DNA from: Paenibacillus alkaliterrae
GTDB lineage: Bacteria; Bacillota; Bacilli; Paenibacillales; Paenibacillaceae
DNA length: 64,000 nucleotides
Reading direction: 5' to 3'
NCBI RefSeq assembly: GCF_021532375.1
Contig: NZ_JAKGAP010000013.1
Coordinates: forward strand, 1-64,000
The notes beneath the pieces are model-generated. The model was not told where the DNA came from and did no database searches. It saw only the letters and a list, made by a program, of their open reading frames with translations. Positions 33,697 to 42,870 of the stretch are shown piece after piece (the stretch's first letter is position 1; every line of letters begins with the position of its first letter). A program made the translations under genes and the position numbers.

Positions 33697-34782
33697 TTGA
33701 AAGAAAAGGACCGCCGGGAGCTGGACAAGAAGCTGCCTACAATGCCTTGGTACATCGAGAAATTCATCAATTATAAGCTGCCGGATTTATCGCCTTCTTC
33801 CTTAGTCGAATATATTAGAGATTACGACACTTTTTTAAAATGGCTTATGGCAGAAGGACTTTCGGAAGCCGCTACGGTCAAAGATGTTTCGCTGTTGGAG
33901 CTGGAGAAGCTGCATATGGACAGCATCGACGGCTTCCGCATGTATTTATCGACTCATAAAGAAGAGAGAAACAGCAAAACGACCATATCCCGTAAGCTCT
34001 CCTCTCTTCGTTCGTTATTTCATTATTTAAGCCAGATTGCCGAGGACGAGGAGTTTTATCCGCTTTTGAAGCGCAACGTCATGGCGAAGGTTACGATTAA
34101 ACGTACCCATAAGCCTAAGGATACGGCGGCCAAGTTGGAGGGAAAGCTGCTTCAGGAGGAAGAAATAACGGAATTTATGGCCTACATTAAGCACCATTAT
34201 GGTTCTGATCTCGCGAAAAATAAGCAAGCATTATATTCTTATGAACGGAATATGATCCGCGATGCGTGCATTGTAAGCCTCATCCTCCATTCTGGTTTGA
34301 GGGTTTCGGAGCTTGTAAATCTGAATGCGGACGACATAGATCTTAAGAAAAAGCTATGCTACGTATATCGCAAAGGCAAGAATGACGATACCTTTAAAAC
34401 GCCTGTATATTTCCGCCAGGAAGCGGTAGAAGACCTGCAAGCCTATTTGACCCTCCGGGAAGTCCGCTACCATGCTCCAAAACGGGAAAAAGCCTTATTT
34501 CTAGCCGTTGCTAACGGAAAAAATGAAGGCTCCCGCATGACAAAGCGGGCTATTCAAGAAATGGTTATTAAATATGCGAAGCGTTTCGGCAAGCCTTATT
34601 TATCCGTTCATAAACTTAGACACTCCTTCGCCACTGATTATTACTTGCGCAACGATATTTACAAAACGCAGGAGCAGCTTGGCCACGCTTCACCCGAAAC
34701 GACGCAAATTTATGCTCATTTGACTGACAAAACGATGGCACAGGCGATTGATCATATGAAAAAAGAGGACGAGTCGCGCTAG
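33697..34782 (+). CDS. xerS: Tyrosine recombinase XerS
   Basis: 361 residues. The N-terminal core-binding domain (about 15-115, LSPSSLVEYIRDYDTFLKWL) precedes the catalytic domain with LHSGLRVSELVNL (first Arg), LSVHKLRHSFATDYYLR (His-X-X-Arg), LGHASPE and the nucleophile region TQIYAHLT. XerS is the single-recombinase version of XerCD and resolves chromosome dimers at a dif-type site. The site itself was not found here. The annotated start TTG 33697 has its nearest GGGGTGA 15 bases away; ATT 33694 or ATC 33688 (6 bases from that site) are unusual alternatives. Confidence 0.94.
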   Translation: MKEKDRRELDKKLPTMPWYIEKFINYKLPDLSPSSLVEYIRDYDTFLKWLMAEGLSEAATVKDVSLLELEKLHMDSIDGFRMYLSTHKEERNSKTTISRKLSSLRSLFHYLSQIAEDEEFYPLLKRNVMAKVTIKRTHKPKDTAAKLEGKLLQEEEITEFMAYIKHHYGSDLAKNKQALYSYERNMIRDACIVSLILHSGLRVSELVNLNADDIDLKKKLCYVYRKGKNDDTFKTPVYFRQEAVEDLQAYLTLREVRYHAPKREKALFLAVANGKNEGSRMTKRAIQEMVIKYAKRFGKPYLSVHKLRHSFATDYYLRNDIYKTQEQLGHASPETTQIYAHLTDKTMAQAIDHMKKEDESR

Positions 34783-34814
34783 CGTTTCATACGCCTCGCC
34801 TCGCCCTCTTTTTT
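34759..34814. terminator. Terminator overlapping the 3' end of xerS
   Basis: AAAAAAGAGG (34759-34768) pairs with CCTCTTTTTT (34805-34814), extended by CGAG/CTCG; the left arm is inside the last xerS codons. It also faces the converging ABC transporter gene. Confidence 0.75.
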
Positions 34815-34827
34815 AATTATAAACCGC

Positions 34828-36639
34828 TTAAGAATGACTCGATTGCAAGATGACCGATTCCTGCATCGACAGCTGCGTCAGCACGAGATTCGCATAGATG
34901 CCTCCATGCTTCATAAGCATCTCATGGGATCCCTGCTCCGCAATTCGCCCATCCTCCACGACGAGGATCAGATCAGCATCCTTGATGGTTGACAAACGAT
35001 GCGCGATAATGAATGCCGTTCTGCCTGCGAGCAAGGTTTGCAGAGCCTCTTGGATGTGCTGCTCCGTCTCTGTATCCACGCTGGAGGTGGCCTCATCCAG
35101 TATCAAGATTCGCGGATCGGATAACAGCACCCGGCCAAACGTCAGCAACTGCCTTTGCCCTACCGAAAGCTTAGAACCGCGCTCTTCCAGCTCCGTCTGA
35201 TAGCCGTGAGAAAGCTGAGCGACGACGCGATCAAGCCTGACGCTCTCTGCCGCATTGCGAAGCTGCTCCTCGGTTGCTTCTTCGTTGCCGTAACGCATGT
35301 TCTGTTCGATCGTTCCCGCAAAAATAAACGAATCCTGAAGCACGATTCCCATTTGCTTTCGCAACGATTCAAGCGTAACATCCTTAACGTCAATCCCGTC
35401 TATGCGCACCGCCCCTTCGGTCGCTTCATAAAAGCGCATCAGCAAATTGACGATCGTGCTCTTGCCTGCGCCGGTTGGTCCGACAAGCGCGACGCGCTGT
35501 CCCGCTTTTACATGAAAGGAAACATCATGCAGCACGTTCGGCTTGTTCTCCTCGTAACGAAAGGAGACGCCTTCGAAGGACACATCTCCGCGAATGGATG
35601 GAAGCTCGCGTGCGCGGCTGCTATTTTTCACTTCAGGAGCCGTATCCAGCACCTCGAAAATCCGTTCGGCAGATGCCATCGCGGAGAGAAGCTGGCTGTA
35701 TACTTTGGATAACGCGCTTAAAGGTCCCCAGAAACGCCACAAGTAGTTAATGAACGCCATTATAAAACCGAGCGTAATAGCGCCTTCTAAGACGCGGACT
35801 GCACCGAACCAAACGACGATGCAGGTTCCGATCATGCCAATCATTTCAACGAGCGGATATACTGTGGACTCTAGAGTGATCGCGCGCATAAACGCTTGCT
35901 TGTTCCGAGTATTAATGCCATTAAATTTCTCATTGTTGACACGTTGGCGTGAAAAAGCCTGTATAACGCGAATCCCTTGAATCGTCTCATTCAAGTTACC
36001 GTTTATCGCCGACATAGTCGATCTTGAACGCGACCAGGAGCCTTCAATTTTCGGACGAAGCTTCGCAACGATAACGTATAATAACGGCAGCATGATGAAA
36101 GAGAGCAGCGCCAGCTGCCAATCCATCCAGAATAAGATGATGACAATGCCTAGCAAATGCGTCGTTTCCATCACCATCGTAATTAATCCGCCGTTGATAA
36201 GCTCCCCGATCGCGTTCGTATCGTTTGTAATCCTTGACATAATCTTTCCCGCCGGACGTCCGTCGAAGAAACGAAACGACAACGATTGCAAATGATTAAA
36301 TAATTGCTGACGCAAATCGAACAATATACGCTGGCCGGTGAAGTTGATCCACCTCGTATGCATGAAGCTGAACAACCAGCTTACTAATTTTATTCCTAGC
36401 AGCGCCGCGCCAAGAATATGTATGGCCGCAATATTTCCTTCACTTATTCCTATATCTATGATATACGCGAGAATAATCGGCTCCGATAAGCTTAGCAGCA
36501 TATTAATAAGGACAATGACAACGACCCCGGTCATTAATCTGCGATAGGGGACAAGATACTGCAGCATACGCCGCATATGCTTCATGTTAAACGGTTTCTC
36601 GTCTGCCTCTTCATCCATATCCCATTCTACTTGACTCAT
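34828..36639 (-). CDS. ABC exporter, fused permease-ATPase (YfiC/YheH type)
   Basis: 603 residues from ATG 36639, with GAGGGG 10 bases upstream. Six membrane helices (about 30-310) form an ABC type I exporter domain; the ATPase carries GPTGAGKSTIVNLLMRFY, the signature region LSVGQRQLLTFGRVLL and Walker B ILILDEATSSVDTETE. The signature reads LSVGQ rather than LSGGQ, as in the degenerate or asymmetric halves of heterodimeric exporters. It lies 17 bases behind the other half. The pair exports drugs or lipids; the substrate is unknown. Confidence 0.92.
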   Translation of the reverse strand: MSQVEWDMDEEADEKPFNMKHMRRMLQYLVPYRRLMTGVVVIVLINMLLSLSEPIILAYIIDIGISEGNIAAIHILGAALLGIKLVSWLFSFMHTRWINFTGQRILFDLRQQLFNHLQSLSFRFFDGRPAGKIMSRITNDTNAIGELINGGLITMVMETTHLLGIVIILFWMDWQLALLSFIMLPLLYVIVAKLRPKIEGSWSRSRSTMSAINGNLNETIQGIRVIQAFSRQRVNNEKFNGINTRNKQAFMRAITLESTVYPLVEMIGMIGTCIVVWFGAVRVLEGAITLGFIMAFINYLWRFWGPLSALSKVYSQLLSAMASAERIFEVLDTAPEVKNSSRARELPSIRGDVSFEGVSFRYEENKPNVLHDVSFHVKAGQRVALVGPTGAGKSTIVNLLMRFYEATEGAVRIDGIDVKDVTLESLRKQMGIVLQDSFIFAGTIEQNMRYGNEEATEEQLRNAAESVRLDRVVAQLSHGYQTELEERGSKLSVGQRQLLTFGRVLLSDPRILILDEATSSVDTETEQHIQEALQTLLAGRTAFIIAHRLSTIKDADLILVVEDGRIAEQGSHEMLMKHGGIYANLVLTQLSMQESVILQSSHS

Positions 36640-36656
36640 TGCATACACCCCCTCTT

Positions 36657-38402
36657 CTATTCATGCGCAATTTGCTTCTGTTTATCAAACAATTGACGGA
36701 AGAATCCGTTCCCTTCATTCAGTTCCTTATGCGTTCCTTGCTCCGTTAATCTTCCGCGCTCGAGTACGATGATTCGGTCCGCATGCTGAATGGAGGAAAG
36801 CCTTTGCGCGATTATGAACGTGGTCCGACCTTTCATGACCTCCAATAAAGCCTCGTGAATGGCCGATTCCGTCGCGGTATCCACGCTTGCGGTCGCTTCG
36901 TCCAGCACCAGAATCGGCGGATCCATTAATATGGCGCGCGCAAGCGCCACTCTTTGTCTCTGACCTCCTGAAAGGCCAACCCCGCGCTCGCCGATTCGCG
37001 TATCATAGCCATTTGGCATACTTTCGATAAAAGAATGGATTTGCGACTTGCGCGCAGCGTTCTCGATCTGCTCCTGCGTCGCCTCCGGATATCCGAAAGC
37101 GATATTGTCGCGTATTGAGGCCGAGAATAAGAACGTCTCCTGCGGGACGATACCAATGCTGCTGCGCAGACCGTCCAGCTCATAATCGCGCACATCGACA
37201 CCGTCAATCCATACGCATCCGCCGGTTACGTCATAGAAGCGGGACAGCAGGCCAATCAAGCTGCTCTTTCCCGAGCCCGTAGCTCCCAGAACACCGATGA
37301 CCTCCCCTTGCTTAACCCGGAAGGAGACATCGTTCAATATCGGTTGATCCTTCTCCGCATCCTGATCGGCAAAATGGAACGTTACCCGGTCGAAGACGAC
37401 ATTCCCCTTCATCCCAGCCGTCTCGGTACCTCCAGCCGGCGATACGATATCGAGCGGAGTATCCAACACCTCGAATACGCGTGGCGCGGCTTTCACGGCC
37501 TGCTGCATAATATTGATTTGCCAGCCAAGCATATTAAGCGGCCATATAATTCCCCAAGTGTACCATTGGAACGCCATGAACGTACCGAGCGACATTTCTC
37601 CGCGGGCAACGAAGATCGCTCCTATCCAAATCATCAAGACGAACGTAAGTCCGCCATAGAAGCCCATTAGCGGAAATGCTTTCGCCTCGAGCTTGGCGCG
37701 TTCCATATTCGTTTCAAAGTTTTGTTCGTTCCGCTCCGCGAATTTCCGCTGCTCCACCTTTTCGGTTGCAAACGATTTAACGACCCGAATGCCCGCAATA
37801 TTTTCCTGCAGCGTCGTAGTCAACCGCCCCATTTGCTCGCGTATGTTGGACCAGGCAGGACCAACCTTATGATTAAAACGCCATAGCACAAACAAAATAA
37901 AAGGAATTGTAATTAAGCTAATAAGAGTGACTTTCCATTGCATCGTCATCATAAAGATAATCGTTCCCAGAAACGTCAGCATGCCCGTAAAGAGATTCAT
38001 CGCGCCGAAGCCGACGAAATTTTTGACCGCTTCGATATCTCCTGTCATTCTGGACATGAGCTGACCTGTCTGCGCACGGTCATAATAGGAGAAGGATAAC
38101 CTTTGCAAATGCGAATAGAGCTCCTTGCGAAGCAAAAACACTACATTTTGGCCGACCAATTCCTGCGTGTAGCCTTGTACGAACATCCCTGCGCTCTTCA
38201 GCGCCTGAATGCCGGCAAGAGAAAGCGTCAACCACAAAACGACGGCCATGTTCCGTTTGTCGATCCCTTCATCAAATATTTCGCGCAAAATCCACGGAGC
38301 GACCAGATCAATTATGGTAGCCAAAATCATAATCGTTACGGCAATAAACACCCATCCCGCACTCGGCCGAACATAAATCATCAATCGTAAAAGCGTTTTC
38401 AC
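36657..38402 (-). CDS. ABC exporter, fused permease-ATPase (YfiB/YheI type)
   Basis: 581 residues from GTG 38402, with AAGGGG 7 bases before; the frame extends to 38444 but would include a terminator. Six membrane helices are followed by an ATPase with GATGSGKSSLIGLLSRFYD, the intact signature VGLSGGQRQRVALARAI and Walker B ILVLDEATASVDTATE. It is the first gene of the two-gene exporter operon. Confidence 0.92.
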   Translation of the reverse strand: MKTLLRLMIYVRPSAGWVFIAVTIMILATIIDLVAPWILREIFDEGIDKRNMAVVLWLTLSLAGIQALKSAGMFVQGYTQELVGQNVVFLLRKELYSHLQRLSFSYYDRAQTGQLMSRMTGDIEAVKNFVGFGAMNLFTGMLTFLGTIIFMMTMQWKVTLISLITIPFILFVLWRFNHKVGPAWSNIREQMGRLTTTLQENIAGIRVVKSFATEKVEQRKFAERNEQNFETNMERAKLEAKAFPLMGFYGGLTFVLMIWIGAIFVARGEMSLGTFMAFQWYTWGIIWPLNMLGWQINIMQQAVKAAPRVFEVLDTPLDIVSPAGGTETAGMKGNVVFDRVTFHFADQDAEKDQPILNDVSFRVKQGEVIGVLGATGSGKSSLIGLLSRFYDVTGGCVWIDGVDVRDYELDGLRSSIGIVPQETFLFSASIRDNIAFGYPEATQEQIENAARKSQIHSFIESMPNGYDTRIGERGVGLSGGQRQRVALARAILMDPPILVLDEATASVDTATESAIHEALLEVMKGRTTFIIAQRLSSIQHADRIIVLERGRLTEQGTHKELNEGNGFFRQLFDKQKQIAHE

Positions 38403-38429
38403 ATGACTACCCCTTTCCCTTATGGAAAC

Positions 38430-38465
38430 AAAAAAAGACCTCAAGCCGCAGAAGGCTCAAGATCT
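38430..38465 (-). terminator. Terminator in front of the exporter operon
   Basis: On the minus strand GATCTTGAGCC and GGCTTGAGGTC pair with three G-U wobbles, followed by T7. It ends the transcript of the small ORF at 38498-38611. Confidence 0.6.
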
Positions 38466-38497
38466 CCGTATGAATGGACGGCTGCGCAGCCAAACAG

Positions 38498-38611
38498 CTA
38501 CGTTTCCGCCATTGTACGAAGGCAGGCCGGTCGGCATATTAGATGAACCGTATCGAAAAGCATGCTGGACATAACGCCGCCGACATTCATTCCAATCTGA
38601 TTGATCAACAT
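38498..38611 (-). CDS. 37-residue peptide, unknown
   Basis: ATG at 38611 follows GGGGGG at 9 bases, and the ORF is followed within 35 bases by a terminator. The product starts MLINQIGMNVGGVMSSMLF and ends in an arginine/cysteine part (HLICRPACLRTMAET). Half is moderately hydrophobic, too short for a clear membrane span. No homologue is recognised. It might be a genuine small protein or a leader ORF for attenuation of the exporter genes. Confidence 0.4.
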   Translation of the reverse strand: MLINQIGMNVGGVMSSMLFDTVHLICRPACLRTMAET

Positions 38612-38715
38612 CCAGGGACCCCCCTTTTCCTATTCCGATTCGCAATTTCTTCCTAATCCACCCAAATCTTAACACCTGTTTCCGTCGTTGCGCAAGAGGC
38701 TTTATGAAAAAAAAA

Positions 38716-39258
38716 TTAAAACCTGTCCGACTCATTGAACTGCTCCAATTCACTAGTAGAAATACCTTCCTCCACCGCGAACTCAAAATCCTCGATATCG
38801 TAAACTTGAACCGGCACCTCCGCCTCGATCAGCTTATCCTGGAATTCAAACTGGTCGGATAACAACGGGATACCCAGCTTCAGCCCGGTAAGAAGCAGCT
38901 CGGTCTCGATCGGATCGAACATTTCGCCATAATGCGCGTTATCGACGGCATGCACGACTGTGAACTGAATCGTTTCATTCAGAAGCAGCGGAGAGCTTTC
39001 TCTCCATGGCACCTGCATGGCCTTTTCTATTTTTTTCCGATTGAGCGAATCCTCGAAAAAGGTAATGAGTTCGTTTATTTTTAATTTCACGTGTCCATCA
39101 TCATCCGGATCGTCCATGACGGGATCGACACCATCTCTCATTTCATACAGCTCGGCTATCGATGAATAAGGAACAACATATTCAATAGGACGGCTCGGTA
39201 CAAGAAGATGCCCATACGTTGCTACTAATACTGCCTCAATTACAAAACGCCTCCGCAT
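38716..39258 (-). CDS. Conserved hypothetical protein, 181 residues
   Basis: ATG at 39258 is fixed by AGGAGGAG 5-6 bases upstream. The protein is acidic, without membrane segments after a possible short hydrophobic start (FVIEAVLVATYGHLLVP). Landmarks are VVPYSSIAELYEMRDG, an acidic DDPDDDGHVKL and a C-terminal ELLLTGLKLGIPLLSDQFEF. I do not recognise the family; its pattern suggests a Paenibacillus-specific regulatory or structural protein. Single gene. Confidence 0.82.
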   Translation of the reverse strand: MRRRFVIEAVLVATYGHLLVPSRPIEYVVPYSSIAELYEMRDGVDPVMDDPDDDGHVKLKINELITFFEDSLNRKKIEKAMQVPWRESSPLLLNETIQFTVVHAVDNAHYGEMFDPIETELLLTGLKLGIPLLSDQFEFQDKLIEAEVPVQVYDIEDFEFAVEEGISTSELEQFNESDRF

Positions 39259-39368
39259 GTGATCTCCTCCTAAAAAAGATTCTAGTATCCAAACTAATAA
39301 AAACGATTCCACATTATTATACAATATTCCATTGCCTGTACAAGAGAGCCAAAAATCCAAATTTGCAA

Positions 39369-39406
39369 AAAAGACATACCGGCTCATTAAAGCCGGTATG
39401 TCTTTT
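39369..39406. terminator. Bidirectional terminator
   Basis: AAAAGACATACCGGCT (39369-39384) and its complement (39391-39406) around CATTAA, with A and T runs at the ends. It closes the MoxR-DUF58 operon. Confidence 0.9.
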
Positions 39407-39407
39407 T

Positions 39408-40751
39408 TTACTTTTTTTCCTGGTAAAGCTGCTGCTTGAGAGCCTCTAACTGCGCATCATTGATATTTTTCTCGCCGTATCGGACCTTTTCGTAAGCAGC
39501 TATGAAGTCGTTTAAACCCTCTTGCCGCTGTCCGCCGCTTTTCCAGCCTGTCAGCAGTTCAGCCGTTTCACGGGGGGTCAGATGAGCCTGGAAGCTTCGG
39601 CCCCGTTTGAGCTCCGCCCGCACTAGATATGTGTACAAAAATCTTATTTTTTCGGCATTCGTAGCGAAATCCTCCCAGACTGCGCCCTGCACCCGTTTTT
39701 TCGGAAGCAGCTTTTTAAGTTGATCGCCCATCTGCTTTCTGAGGTTAAACGACGACATTAAATGTTCAACTTCATCTGTAAAATCGGCATCGCTTTTACG
39801 GTTTTCCGCTCCCCGCTCCAACAGCTTTGCCACCAGTACTTTCGCCCATCGGTAAAGCTTTCGAAGGATAAAGAACAGCAGAATCGACACTGCAGCGATA
39901 ATAAGCGTTATCCCGATCATTTTCAACATTTGCTCCAGCAAAATCATCCAATCCGAAGGCGGCTTCGCTTCCGCTCCCCCCATATCGGGCGGCGTTTGAG
40001 GAACAGCAGTCTCTGGAGCAGGCTCTTGTTCCTGCGGTCGATTGAACCAGCTCATCACCTTCTCGATCACCGTTAGAAATAAGCGTTCAATCGCCTGCTG
40101 AATTTGTCGGAATAAAGCAAGAATCGCGATAATGGACACGACAATCAGCATCAAAAATCGATTTTGGCGTTTGAAGGCTAATGTCGCCGGCGTTTGGGCC
40201 GTATCTACCGTTTCACTGTTCAGGTGCCTCTCATTGGCAATGAAGAAAAATAATAGGACGGCAGCAATCCCGCAAATAATTAGAACACTGTTATAGTCAG
40301 CGATCTTCTTAAATAAAAAAAGCTTCAAAGGCTGCACAGCTAAATAGGTCGTCACGCCGATCAGCAATTGCGAATTCGGAAACGAAACGCTCCAGCCTCG
40401 CAAAACCACCGACATACCTCGCACAGCTATGAGAGTACCTGCCACGCTGCAAACGGCCAGCGGTAAAATGGACAGCTCTCCTAGCCGAAAGCCGAACAAT
40501 ACGAATGCATGGGCGGCTCCTAACGCTAACGAAATAAGCAGCCTTTCGATTCTTCGCAGCTTGGGGAAAAGTCTGGCCGGAACAGACGCTGCCCAATAGC
40601 AGATTGGCAGTGTCCCTATCCATAACCAGACGGCCGAAGCCGGAAGGACATATACCGCAGCAATTAGCAGAACGGGCAAGTAAAAAAACAGCTCGATAGC
40701 GCCTTGTCCAAGAACAGCCAAGGAAAGCGACCGCTTCATCGCAGTATTCAC
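39408..40751 (-). CDS. Large membrane protein with DUF4129-like C-terminus
   Basis: 447 residues from GTG 40751, whose GTGA overlaps the DUF58 stop and which has GAGGTGAG upstream. About seven membrane helices in the first 240 residues, a proline/glutamate-rich loop (PQEQEPAPETAVPQTPPDMG), another helix (about 300-322), then a cytoplasmic tail with RIRFLYTYLVRAELKRG-like helices and the DUF4129 hallmark FQAHLTPRETAELL. In many Firmicutes such a protein follows MoxR and DUF58; the transglutaminase usually present is missing here. Function unknown. Confidence 0.78.
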   Translation of the reverse strand: MNTAMKRSLSLAVLGQGAIELFFYLPVLLIAAVYVLPASAVWLWIGTLPICYWAASVPARLFPKLRRIERLLISLALGAAHAFVLFGFRLGELSILPLAVCSVAGTLIAVRGMSVVLRGWSVSFPNSQLLIGVTTYLAVQPLKLFLFKKIADYNSVLIICGIAAVLLFFFIANERHLNSETVDTAQTPATLAFKRQNRFLMLIVVSIIAILALFRQIQQAIERLFLTVIEKVMSWFNRPQEQEPAPETAVPQTPPDMGGAEAKPPSDWMILLEQMLKMIGITLIIAAVSILLFFILRKLYRWAKVLVAKLLERGAENRKSDADFTDEVEHLMSSFNLRKQMGDQLKKLLPKKRVQGAVWEDFATNAEKIRFLYTYLVRAELKRGRSFQAHLTPRETAELLTGWKSGGQRQEGLNDFIAAYEKVRYGEKNINDAQLEALKQQLYQEKK

Positions 40752-41881
40752 GCGCTCACCTCTTCTCTGCCTTCCCCCGGCCTTGCTGTCTTCGCATCCG
40801 TCAATGCCGCGTTCGTAAGCGACCATACCGAAACGGCATTGCCGTTATAACGTAGACGATCCGCTTGCTGCTCAAAGTCATCGTTCCAATATGTGGAGAT
40901 CACGAGCACATCGCGCTCGCTATAGCCGCTCAGAGCTTCTCGCTCCAGAAGCTGATGAAATAGCTCCGTTCGCTCAATTTGAAGCATCGCCATCCATTCG
41001 AATATTTCCAACAAATGCTCATGTCCGCCGCGCGGCTCGATATGAACGCTGTCTCTTGTTCCGATGACGGGCATATTGGCTGCGAACCCAACGTCCATGC
41101 CCTGCTGGATAACGGCTTCTGCCGCGCCGGCCGCCCATTCGATGCCGCGTTCAATCAATGCTTGATCCGTTACGCTGCGCCACATGCCCTCCGCATCATC
41201 CACATTCAAATAAATCATCAGTCTGCGATCTGCCGTAAAATCATGCTGATGCACTTGAAGACGACCGGTCTTCGCCGTCGCCATCCAATTGATCTGCTTA
41301 AACGTATCGCCTGCCTGATAATCCCTTACTCCCGCAATAACGAAAGGGTCGCTTATGATCCAGCGTCGTATCGACTGATCGCCATGCCAGCTATGATACG
41401 GAAGCTCGTCCACAGGTACTTGGGCTGGCTTAGGATAAACAAGCAGCCGGCCATCCAGCTGAATCTGCTCGGAAGCATTCGTTAATCCAAGCAAATCTCC
41501 GCCAGTCAGCGTAACCGTCTGCAGTTGATACCAGCCTCTTTTGGCGCAAGTGATCCGGTGCTTTCTCGTTATTCTCGTATAGGGCGATAAACTGAAGAAG
41601 CTCTTGTGATTTTGGTAGAGCTGTCCGCTGCTTACCGAGAAATTGTCTAGTCTTTGAAAATGCAAATGAGTAGACAGCTGCGATTCTATACGCAGCCAAG
41701 GCACAGGCAGCCATTTCGCATTCGATATTTGCTCGATGAGCTCGACTTGATCGCCGCGAAAGCAGGCTTTTGTTTGAAAATGCCGTTTATACTGGATTTT
41801 TCGCAATACGTAACGCTGAAACATGCGGCTTTGCACGTACAAAATACCGACTGCAGCGACGATAAACCAAAACAAGATCAT
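40748..41881 (-). CDS. DUF58 domain protein
   Basis: 377 residues from ATG 41881, 11 bases after moxR; the frame extends further upstream inside moxR but without a start signal. An N-terminal membrane helix (MILFWFIVAAVGILY) is followed by a long beta-rich region and the DUF58 core GVRDYQAGDTFKQINWMATA, then a von Willebrand-like LMIYLNVDD segment. DUF58 proteins work with MoxR ATPases in folding or inserting metal-dependent complexes. The exact role is unknown. Confidence 0.88.
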   Translation of the reverse strand: MILFWFIVAAVGILYVQSRMFQRYVLRKIQYKRHFQTKACFRGDQVELIEQISNAKWLPVPWLRIESQLSTHLHFQRLDNFSVSSGQLYQNHKSFFSLSPYTRITRKHRITCAKRGWYQLQTVTLTGGDLLGLTNASEQIQLDGRLLVYPKPAQVPVDELPYHSWHGDQSIRRWIISDPFVIAGVRDYQAGDTFKQINWMATAKTGRLQVHQHDFTADRRLMIYLNVDDAEGMWRSVTDQALIERGIEWAAGAAEAVIQQGMDVGFAANMPVIGTRDSVHIEPRGGHEHLLEIFEWMAMLQIERTELFHQLLEREALSGYSERDVLVISTYWNDDFEQQADRLRYNGNAVSVWSLTNAALTDAKTARPGEGREEVSA

Positions 41882-41891
41882 CCGCTGCCGC

Positions 41892-42851
41892 CTATCGGAC
41901 CGAAATGCCGGCTTCCGCAGGCACAGCCGTCCGGCTAATAATGTCTTCAATGATCGAATCTGCATTTCCGGAGGAACGCTGCATGCCGCGAATCGCCAAG
42001 CGATGCGATAATACTGGCTTCGCCATCGCCTTGACATCGTCAGGCGTCACGAAGTCACGTCCGCGCAATATCGCATGAACCTGCGACGCCCGGAGCAAAG
42101 CCTGGCTGCCTCGCGGGCTGACGCCAACGGACACCTCATCGCGTTTTCTCGTCTGCTCTACCAACTGCAGGAGATAGTGAAGCATATCGTCCGTCACTTT
42201 CACTCCTGCATACGATTGCTGCGCTCTCTGAATCATCTCTTGGTCCGCTACGGGCTCGAGCGAGGCAAGCGGGTCATTTTCCTTGAAGCGTTTCAACAGC
42301 AGCAAGCCTTCCTCGGTCGTTGGATAGCCCATTTTGATTTTGAAGAGAAAACGATCGAGCTGGGCCTCAGGCAAAGGGAATGTACCCTGATGCTCGACCG
42401 GATTTTGCGTGGCAATAACCATGAACGGCTTCTCCAAATATTTGGTTTCTCCATCTATGCTGATTTGCCGCTCCTCCATACACTCGAGCAGACTGGATTG
42501 CGTGCGCGGCGTCGCCCGATTGATCTCATCCGCAAGTAAGAGATTCGTAAACAAGGGCCCTGCCCGAAATTCAAATTCGCTATGCTTCTGATTATAGAAA
42601 TGAATGCCGCTTAAATCCGAAGGAAGCAAATCCGGCGTGAATTGAATACGCTTGAATGAAAGCGAGAGCGATTTGGCAAGCGATTTCGCCAGCAGCGTTT
42701 TCCCAGTGCCTGGCACATCCTCCAGCAGAACATGTCCGGAAGTTATGAGTCCGACTAATAATAAATCGATAACCTCCTCTTTCCCAATAATGACGCGGCC
42801 GATATTAGCTTTAACCCGTTCGGCCAATTGCCTGACAGCTTCAAATGACAT
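41892..42851 (-). CDS. MoxR-family AAA+ ATPase
   Basis: 319 residues. Walker A DVPGTGKTLLAKSLAKSL (about 38-55), Walker B LLLADEINRATPRTQSSLLE, sensor 1 MVIATQNPVEHQGT and the arginine-finger/sensor-2 region VSVGVSPRGSQALLRASQ. It is the chaperone-like ATPase of the MoxR-DUF58-membrane protein unit and the first gene of the operon. ATG 42851 follows AAAGGAG. Confidence 0.94.
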   Translation of the reverse strand: MSFEAVRQLAERVKANIGRVIIGKEEVIDLLLVGLITSGHVLLEDVPGTGKTLLAKSLAKSLSLSFKRIQFTPDLLPSDLSGIHFYNQKHSEFEFRAGPLFTNLLLADEINRATPRTQSSLLECMEERQISIDGETKYLEKPFMVIATQNPVEHQGTFPLPEAQLDRFLFKIKMGYPTTEEGLLLLKRFKENDPLASLEPVADQEMIQRAQQSYAGVKVTDDMLHYLLQLVEQTRKRDEVSVGVSPRGSQALLRASQVHAILRGRDFVTPDDVKAMAKPVLSHRLAIRGMQRSSGNADSIIEDIISRTAVPAEAGISVR

Positions 42852-42870
42852 TTAGAGCAGCTCCTTTGTT

